A stretch of DNA of 64,000 nt from Oceanitalea stevensii (GTDB taxonomy: Bacteria > Actinomycetota > Actinomycetes > Actinomycetales > Actinomycetaceae), in contig NZ_JACSPO010000002.1 of NCBI RefSeq assembly GCF_014837105.1, forward strand, positions 199,470-263,469. The letters run 5' to 3'. The notes under the pieces are model-generated. The model was given only the letters and a program-made list of their open reading frames with translations, did not search any database and was not told the origin of the DNA. Of the stretch, positions 59,403-64,000 are shown piece by piece (position 1 is the stretch's first letter; each line of letters starts with the position of its first letter). The translations under genes and the position numbers were made by a program.

Positions 59403-60418
59403 TGCTCATGGCGTGGCTCATCCCCGTGGTCCTCGGGCTCGTCGTCCTCGCGGCCGTCCTCGGCTGGTTCCGGCCGCGGACCTCCCGCGAGACGCGGTCG
59501 GTGAGGTGGGTGGCCAACACCGCCTACCTGCGCCGCCTGCCCACCTACCGCCGGCGCATGCGGCTGTACCAGGTGGCCCTGGGCGGGGTGGGCGTCTTCG
59601 CGATCGTCGCGGCCCTCGGCTCCGCGCTGCTGCTCGCGCGTCCGGCGGAGCGGGACGTGCGCGCGGAGGTCCTCGCGACCCGTGACATCGTCCTGTGCCT
59701 GGACGTGTCCGGCTCGATGATCGAGTTCGACACCGAGATCGTCCAGACCTTCTCGGAGATGGTCGAGAGCTTCGACGGCGAGCGCATCGCGCTGTCGGTG
59801 TGGAACTCCACCTCCCGCACGGTCTTCCCGCTCACCGACGACTACGCGCTCGTCACCGACGAGCTCGACGCCGCGGCCACCGCCCTCGACTTCGACCTCG
59901 ACGCCCTCGTCCACGCCCCCGAGGCGCTGGACCGGCTCGAGGAGTTCGTCGCCGGGACGATGTCGCTGGACCCCAACTCCTCCTCGCTCGTCGGGGACGG
60001 CCTGGCCACCTGCGCCTACGCCTTCGACGAGACGGACACCGAGCGCTCCCGCTCGATCATCATCGCGACCGACAACCAGGTGCTCGGCGAGCCGATCTAC
60101 GGCCTCCAGGAGGCCGCCGACCTCGCCGCCGAGCGCGACATCCGGCTCTACGGCCTATTCGCCTCCTCCGACGAGTCCTACTCCCCGGAGAACGAGGAGG
60201 CCTACCGGCAGGCGATCACCGGCCACGGCGGGCTCGTCTACAACGCCGACGACCCCGGCGCCGTCGACGCGATCATCGCGGACATCGCCTCCCAGCAGGC
60301 CGTGGAGCTGGAGGCAGAGCCGGAGGTCGTCATCACCGACCGTCCCGAGACCGTCCTGTGGATCGCCGTCGCCGGCGTCGCCGCGCTCGTCCTCGCCGCG
60401 TGGAGGCTGCGGTCATGA
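59399..60418 (+). CDS. VWA-domain membrane protein (BatA-like), first copy
   Basis: This 339-residue protein has two N-terminal membrane helices and a large VWA domain (about 95-310). The MIDAS metal site DVSGSM (Asp102, Ser104, Ser106) is intact. A C-terminal membrane helix (VLWIAVAGVAALVLAAW) completes it. It is probably activated by the MoxR ATPase and binds a protein ligand via Mg2+. GTG 59399 overlaps the previous stop; ATG 59402 is equally possible. GGAGGTGATC (59381-59390) is a full match to the 16S anti-Shine-Dalgarno. Confidence 0.9.
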   Translation: MMLMAWLIPVVLGLVVLAAVLGWFRPRTSRETRSVRWVANTAYLRRLPTYRRRMRLYQVALGGVGVFAIVAALGSALLLARPAERDVRAEVLATRDIVLCLDVSGSMIEFDTEIVQTFSEMVESFDGERIALSVWNSTSRTVFPLTDDYALVTDELDAAATALDFDLDALVHAPEALDRLEEFVAGTMSLDPNSSSLVGDGLATCAYAFDETDTERSRSIIIATDNQVLGEPIYGLQEAADLAAERDIRLYGLFASSDESYSPENEEAYRQAITGHGGLVYNADDPGAVDAIIADIASQQAVELEAEPEVVITDRPETVLWIAVAGVAALVLAAWRLRS

Positions 60419-61458
60419 TCCTGCGACTCGTGTGGCCGCTGTGGGTCATCGCCCTCGTCTTCCTGCCGCTCGTCATCGTCTGCGTGCTCGCCGCCGTGCG
60501 GGCCCGCCGGACCGAGGACGGCTCCTTCGCCGCGTGGCTGCGCCGCGGGGGCATGGTCCTCGCGCTCGCGGCGATCGCGCTGGGCCCGGCCGTGCCGAGC
60601 ACGACGACGACGGTCGCCACGAACGTCGAGCTGTTCTTCGTCGTCGACCGCACCGGGTCGATGGCGGCGGAGGACTACGACGGCGGACGCCCCCGGCTGG
60701 ACGGTGTGCGGCACGACGTCGAGGCGCTCGTCGAGGCGATGCCCGGCTCGCGGTACTCGGTCATCACCTTCGACTCCCAGGCCGCCCGCCAGCTGCCGCT
60801 CACCACCGACGCCCGGGCGGTGAGCACGTGGGCCGAGACCCTCGTCCAGGAGATCACCTACTACTCGGCGGGCTCCGCCGTCGACCGGCCGCTGCCGGCG
60901 CTGAGCAGCGCCCTCGAGGGCGCCGCCGAGCGCAACCCGGAGAACGTCCGGCTCGTCTTCCTCCTGTCCGACGGCGAGAACACCCGCGGCGACGGGACCG
61001 GTGACAGCGAGACGCAGTCCTACGCGGGGCTGGCCCCGCTCGTCGACGGCGGGGCGGTGCTCGGCTACGGCACCGCCGAGGGCGGGCAGATGCGCTACTA
61101 CGACGGCACCGAGGAGACCGGTCCCGGCACCGACGCGCCGTGGATCCTCGACGAGACCCAGCCCGACTCCCCGCCCGCCGTCTCGCGCATCGACGAGACC
61201 CAGCTGCGGCGGGTGGCCGAGCAGCTCGGCGTCGACTACACCCACCGGACCGCGCCCACGGACGTCTCCGGCCTCGTGGCCGGGATCGACGCGGAGACCA
61301 TCGCCGCGGAGGACGGCCGCCGCGAGGTGTCCGTGTACGAGGACGTCTACTGGCCGGCGGCCGCGGTGCTCGCCGCGCTGCTCGCCTGGGAGGCGTGGTA
61401 CCTGGCACGCCGCTTCCCCCGCCCCTTCGCGTCCCGCCGAGGAGGGAGCGCCGCATGA
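60415..61458 (+). CDS. VWA-domain membrane protein (BatB-like), second copy
   Basis: This 347-residue paralogue of the preceding protein has two N-terminal helices, a VWA domain (about 72-290) and a C-terminal helix (WPAAAVLAALLAWEAWY). The MIDAS reads DRTGSM (Asp78, Thr80, Ser82): Thr replaces the first Ser, which can still coordinate metal. LLSDGENTRGDG follows. It starts at ATG 60415 inside the previous stop (ATGA). Tandem BatA/BatB-type VWA proteins with TPR partners make the Bat (aerotolerance) set. Confidence 0.9.
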   Translation: MILRLVWPLWVIALVFLPLVIVCVLAAVRARRTEDGSFAAWLRRGGMVLALAAIALGPAVPSTTTTVATNVELFFVVDRTGSMAAEDYDGGRPRLDGVRHDVEALVEAMPGSRYSVITFDSQAARQLPLTTDARAVSTWAETLVQEITYYSAGSAVDRPLPALSSALEGAAERNPENVRLVFLLSDGENTRGDGTGDSETQSYAGLAPLVDGGAVLGYGTAEGGQMRYYDGTEETGPGTDAPWILDETQPDSPPAVSRIDETQLRRVAEQLGVDYTHRTAPTDVSGLVAGIDAETIAAEDGRREVSVYEDVYWPAAAVLAALLAWEAWYLARRFPRPFASRRGGSAA

Positions 61459-62333
61459 GCGCCGACGTCCCGCAGTCCGAGCGCCCGCCGCTGCCCGCCC
61501 ACCTGCGCCGGCGCCGTCGGCTGCTCGCGTGGTCCGCCCCGGTGGTGCTCGCCTTCCTCGTCACCGGCTCCCTGCTCGTGGGCACGGTGCTCGGCGCCGC
61601 CCTGGGCACCCGCGAGTTCGACGCGCTGCGCTTCCCGGAGGCGGCGCGGCAGTACCAGGCGCAGCAGCGGTGGACCGGCTTCCCCGAGCAGTGGAAGGCG
61701 TGGTTCAACAGCGGCACCGCGCAGTACCGGGCCGAGGAGCACTTCCTCGCGGTCGAGGACCTGCGCAGGGCGCTCGAGCTGGTCCCCGAGGCGGGACCCC
61801 TTCCCGGTGGACCCGAGGGCAGCAAGGCCCCGGAGTCGCCCGAGTGCCGGGTGCGGACCAACCTGTCGCTGGCGATCGAGGCGATGGGGGACGTCGCCGC
61901 GACCGACGACGAGGACCCCGGCATGGCCGAGGTCTACTACGCCGAGGCGCAGGAGGTCATCGCGCCCTGCACGAGCTCCCAGGACAACGAGGAGAGCTCC
62001 GAGCGTCAGCAGGACAAGGAGCAGCAGGCCCGCGAGGACCAGCAGGAGCCGCAGGAGCAGCCCTCGGACCAGCCCTCGGGCGAGCCGAGCGAGGACCCGA
62101 GCGACGAGCCGAGCGACGGGCCCAGCGAGGACCCGAGCGACGAGCCCAGCGACGAGCCGAGCGACCCCGGCGACGAGCCGAGCGACGACCCGGGGGAGCA
62201 GGACCCCACCGACGAGCCGGACGACGACCCCCGCCGCGACGAGCTCGAGGAGCGCAACCGTGAGGCGGAGCGCGACCGGCAGGAGCAGCAGGAGCGCGGC
62301 GGCGGCGGGTTCGGCGGCGGCCAGAACTGGTAG
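61455..62333 (+). CDS. TPR-like protein with acidic low-complexity tail (BatC-like)
   Basis: This 292-residue protein has one N-terminal membrane helix (WSAPVVLAFLVTGSLLVGTVLG). A short TPR-like helical region follows (about 58-160: WFNSGTAQYRAEEHFLAVEDLRRAL). A long acidic Ser/Pro/Asp/Glu tail has PSDEPSD-type repeats (about 200-260) and the chain ends Gly-rich (GGGGFGGGQNW). Position and TPR point to the BatC role. It starts at ATG 61455 behind GGAGGG, overlapping the VWA stop. It is the last gene of the MoxR operon. Confidence 0.82.
   Translation: MSADVPQSERPPLPAHLRRRRRLLAWSAPVVLAFLVTGSLLVGTVLGAALGTREFDALRFPEAARQYQAQQRWTGFPEQWKAWFNSGTAQYRAEEHFLAVEDLRRALELVPEAGPLPGGPEGSKAPESPECRVRTNLSLAIEAMGDVAATDDEDPGMAEVYYAEAQEVIAPCTSSQDNEESSERQQDKEQQAREDQQEPQEQPSDQPSGEPSEDPSDEPSDGPSEDPSDEPSDEPSDPGDEPSDDPGEQDPTDEPDDDPRRDELEERNREAERDRQEQQERGGGGFGGGQNW
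62060..62195 (+). repeat. low-complexity coding repeat (Pro-Ser-Asp/Glu)
   Basis: Imperfect repeats of GACGAGCCGAGC encode PSDEPSD-like units in the BatC-like tail. They are in frame and likely to vary in number between strains by slippage. Confidence 0.7.
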
Positions 62334-62395
62334 TCCCCGTGCCCGGGCACGACCGACGTGTGGAGGACCGCGGGGTCCGGGTGCAGACTGAGGTG

Positions 62396-63877
62396 GTGCC
62401 GACACCGAGGGAGACGACCGACGTCGTCGTCGTGGGTTCTGGACCCAACGGGCTCGCGGCGGCGGTGACGATGGCCCGAGCCGGCCTCGGCGTCGTCGTC
62501 CTCGAGGCCGAGTCGACCATCGGCGGCGGGGCGCGCACCCTCGACCTGCCGGGGACGGACGGGCTGCGCTACGACGTCTGCTCCGCCGTCCACCCCCTCG
62601 CCACGGCGAGCCCCTTCCTCGCCGAGTTCGACCTCGAGTCGCGCGGCGTCGAGCTCGTCACCCCCGAGCTGTCCTACGCTCACCCGCTCGACGGCGGCCG
62701 CGCCGGGCTCGCGTGGCGCGACCTCGAGCGCACCGTCGACGGCCTGGGGCCCGACGGCCCGGCGTGGCGGCGGCTGTTCGCGCCGCTCATGCGCGACTCG
62801 GAGGCCGTCGTCGGCGCGACCCTCGGCGACATGCGCAGCATCCCGCCCGAGCTGCGCTCGGTGAGCGGCATGCGCGCCGCCGTCGCCTTCGGCCTGCGGG
62901 TGCTCACCCAGGGCACCCACCTGTGGAACCTGCCCTTCCGCAGCGACGTCGCCCCGGCCATGGTCACCGGCGTCGCCGGCCACGCCATCGCCCCGCTGCC
63001 CAACCTCGCGCCCGCCGGCGTCGCGCTCATGCTCGGGACGCTCGCCCACGGCGTGGGCTGGCGCATCCCCGTGGGCGGCTCCCAGGCGATCGTCGACGCG
63101 CTCGTCGCGGACCTGCGCGCCCACGGCGGGGAGGTCCGCACCGACGTGCGCGTGCGTTCGTGGCGCGACATGCCCCGTGCCCGCTCCTATCTCCTCGACA
63201 CGACGCCCCGCGCGGCCGCCGGCATCTGGGGGGACAGGATGCCCGCCGAGATCGCCCGCCGCCTGCGCAAGGCCCCGCGCGGCGGCGGTGCCGCCAAGGT
63301 CGACTTCGTCCTCGACGGACCCGTCCCGTGGGCCGTCCCCGAGGTGGGCGAGGCCTTCACCGTCCACGTCGGCGGCAGCCGCGAGCAGGTCACCGACGCC
63401 GAGACGAAGGTGGCCCGCGGGATCATGCCCGAGCGCCCCAGCGTCCTCCTGTCCGACCCCGCCGTGGCCGATCCCGGCCGTGCGCAGGGCGGGCTGCGGC
63501 CGCTGTGGACCTACGCCCACGTGCCCGCCGGCTCCGACGTCGACATGACCGAGGCGATCACCCGGCAGATCGAGCGCTTCGCGCCCGGCTTCCGGGACGT
63601 CGTCGTCGACAGCGTGAGCGTGCCGGCGGCGCGGATGGTCGAGCACAACGCCAACCTCGCCGGCGGGGACATCGCCGGTGGCGCCGTGACGATGCGCCGC
63701 GTCCTCGGTGGCCCCACCGGCCGCTGGGACCCGTACTCCCTCGGCATCCCCGGCGTGTACCTGTGCTCGTCCTCGGCGCCGCCCGCGCCCGGCGTCCACG
63801 GCATGAACGGCTGGCACGCCGCCCGCCGTGCCCTGCGGCAGCGCTTCGGCCGGGCCGTGCCGTCCCTCGCCCCCTGA
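62396..63877 (+). CDS. phytoene-desaturase-like FAD/NAD(P) oxidoreductase
   Basis: This 493-residue flavoprotein of the amine-oxidase/phytoene desaturase superfamily has the dinucleotide motif VVVGSGPNGLAAAV with Glu in VVLEAESTIGGGA. A C-terminal FAD segment (GIPGVYLCSSSAPPAPGVHGMNG) follows. Relatives desaturate or isomerise lipids and carotenoids; no carotenoid genes are nearby and the substrate is unknown. GTG 62396 is chosen because CAGACT lies 6 nt upstream; the frame is open from GTG 62339, 19 codons earlier. It is separated from the MoxR operon by about 60 nt. Confidence 0.85.
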   Translation: MPTPRETTDVVVVGSGPNGLAAAVTMARAGLGVVVLEAESTIGGGARTLDLPGTDGLRYDVCSAVHPLATASPFLAEFDLESRGVELVTPELSYAHPLDGGRAGLAWRDLERTVDGLGPDGPAWRRLFAPLMRDSEAVVGATLGDMRSIPPELRSVSGMRAAVAFGLRVLTQGTHLWNLPFRSDVAPAMVTGVAGHAIAPLPNLAPAGVALMLGTLAHGVGWRIPVGGSQAIVDALVADLRAHGGEVRTDVRVRSWRDMPRARSYLLDTTPRAAAGIWGDRMPAEIARRLRKAPRGGGAAKVDFVLDGPVPWAVPEVGEAFTVHVGGSREQVTDAETKVARGIMPERPSVLLSDPAVADPGRAQGGLRPLWTYAHVPAGSDVDMTEAITRQIERFAPGFRDVVVDSVSVPAARMVEHNANLAGGDIAGGAVTMRRVLGGPTGRWDPYSLGIPGVYLCSSSAPPAPGVHGMNGWHAARRALRQRFGRAVPSLAP

Positions 63878-63923
63878 CGACGGCGGCTCGCGGGCACCCG
63901 CGGCCGCGCCGGGCGCGGGCGGG

Positions 63924-63929
63924 TAGGGT
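63924..63929 (+). promoter_or_regulatory. candidate -10 box TAGGGT
   Basis: TAGGGT lies 29 nt before ATG 63959, with the purine-rich GAAAGAGGG in between as a possible ribosome site. Confidence 0.4.
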
Positions 63930-63958
63930 TCCTGCGGACCGAGCGAAAGAGGGTGGCG

Positions 63959-64000
63959 ATGAGCGGCGTCGTGCTGCTGCGTGACGTGGCGGTGGGCGAG
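63959..64000 (+). CDS. start of a further gene (cut by window end)
   Basis: Fourteen codons beginning MSGVVLLRDVAVGE follow the ribosome site GAAAGAGGG. Too little is present to assign a family. Confidence 0.5.
   Translation, partial: MSGVVLLRDVAVGE

Noticed and set aside
62060..62195. GACGAGCCGAGC repeats as a regulatory or satellite element
   Set aside because: They lie inside the BatC-like coding frame and encode an acidic Pro-Ser-Asp/Glu tail.

Overview
The window is strongly GC-rich and codon use is dominated by G or C in third positions. GTG and TTG starts, GTGA/ATGA stop-start overlaps, actinobacterial gene families (CsoR, UdgX, LmeA, MoxR-DUF58-VWA operon, mycobacterial-type 4-TM holin family) and many TANNNT -10 boxes only 6-7 nt before start codons point to an Actinomycetota chromosome, probably of the order Micrococcales. 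The exact genus cannot be told from sequence reading alone. No tRNA, rRNA, CRISPR array, transposase, integrase or phage module was seen. The window reads as ordinary chromosome.

Layout. 1-5.4 kb: a truncated FAD-linked sugar-lactone oxidase with an alanine-racemase-fold enzyme, a PfkB sugar kinase, a heme-oxygenase-like di-iron protein with a CDGSH Fe-S protein, and a hexose-6-phosphate mutarotase. 5.4-13.2 kb: an accessory-looking stretch of regulators and transporters. It holds an XRE regulator, a GNAT, DedA, an ArsR-type regulator with an MFS exporter and palindromic operators, two paralogous small proteins on either side of that pair, a WYL regulator, a divergent Nramp-fold transporter and an EamA exporter. 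13.3-22 kb: a 1382-residue secreted subtilase, a CYTH protein, phosphoglycerate mutase, a degenerate PfkB protein, a lipoprotein, a CopC protein and a paired fluoride channel. 22-26.9 kb: envelope/membrane proteins (DUF2079, an MprF-like flippase with a kinase-like insert, CPBP protease). 26.9-29.6 kb: a SAM riboswitch and metNIQ. 29.6-33.3 kb: copper efflux (csoR, copZ-like, copA) and a VKOR-family oxidoreductase. 33.4-39 kb: purB, a low-molecular-weight tyrosine phosphatase, a WXG-like small protein with a hydrolase, a holin-family membrane protein and a HisC/Pat aminotransferase. 39-42.7 kb: an alpha-keto acid dehydrogenase operon (E1 alpha, E1 beta, E2) behind a cluster of overlapping palindromes. 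42.7-50.9 kb: a SpoIIE-type phosphatase, an S9 peptidase, an L-idonate/gluconate locus (gntP-idnO-idnD), a coiled-coil protein and a HAD phosphatase. 51-57 kb: a secreted amidase with five FG-GAP-like repeats, UdgX, an LmeA-like protein and a CopD-CtaG fusion. 57-62.3 kb: a MoxR/Bat-type operon. 62.4-64 kb: a phytoene-desaturase-like oxidoreductase and the first codons of a further gene.

Regulation visible in sequence. At least fifteen genes look leaderless, with a TANNNT-like box 6-7 nt before the start codon. Metal and methionine genes carry recognisable control elements: a CsoR palindrome and an S-box riboswitch whose closing helix runs into the Shine-Dalgarno sequence. Large perfect hairpins without T-tracts lie at gene ends. 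Two of them (near 29.6 and 33.4 kb) are clearly related in sequence and differ by compensatory base changes. The most unusual items are this hairpin family, the pair of MxPHLL small proteins, the palindrome cluster before the keto acid dehydrogenase genes, and several family members that have lost signature residues (PfkB-like, Nramp-like).
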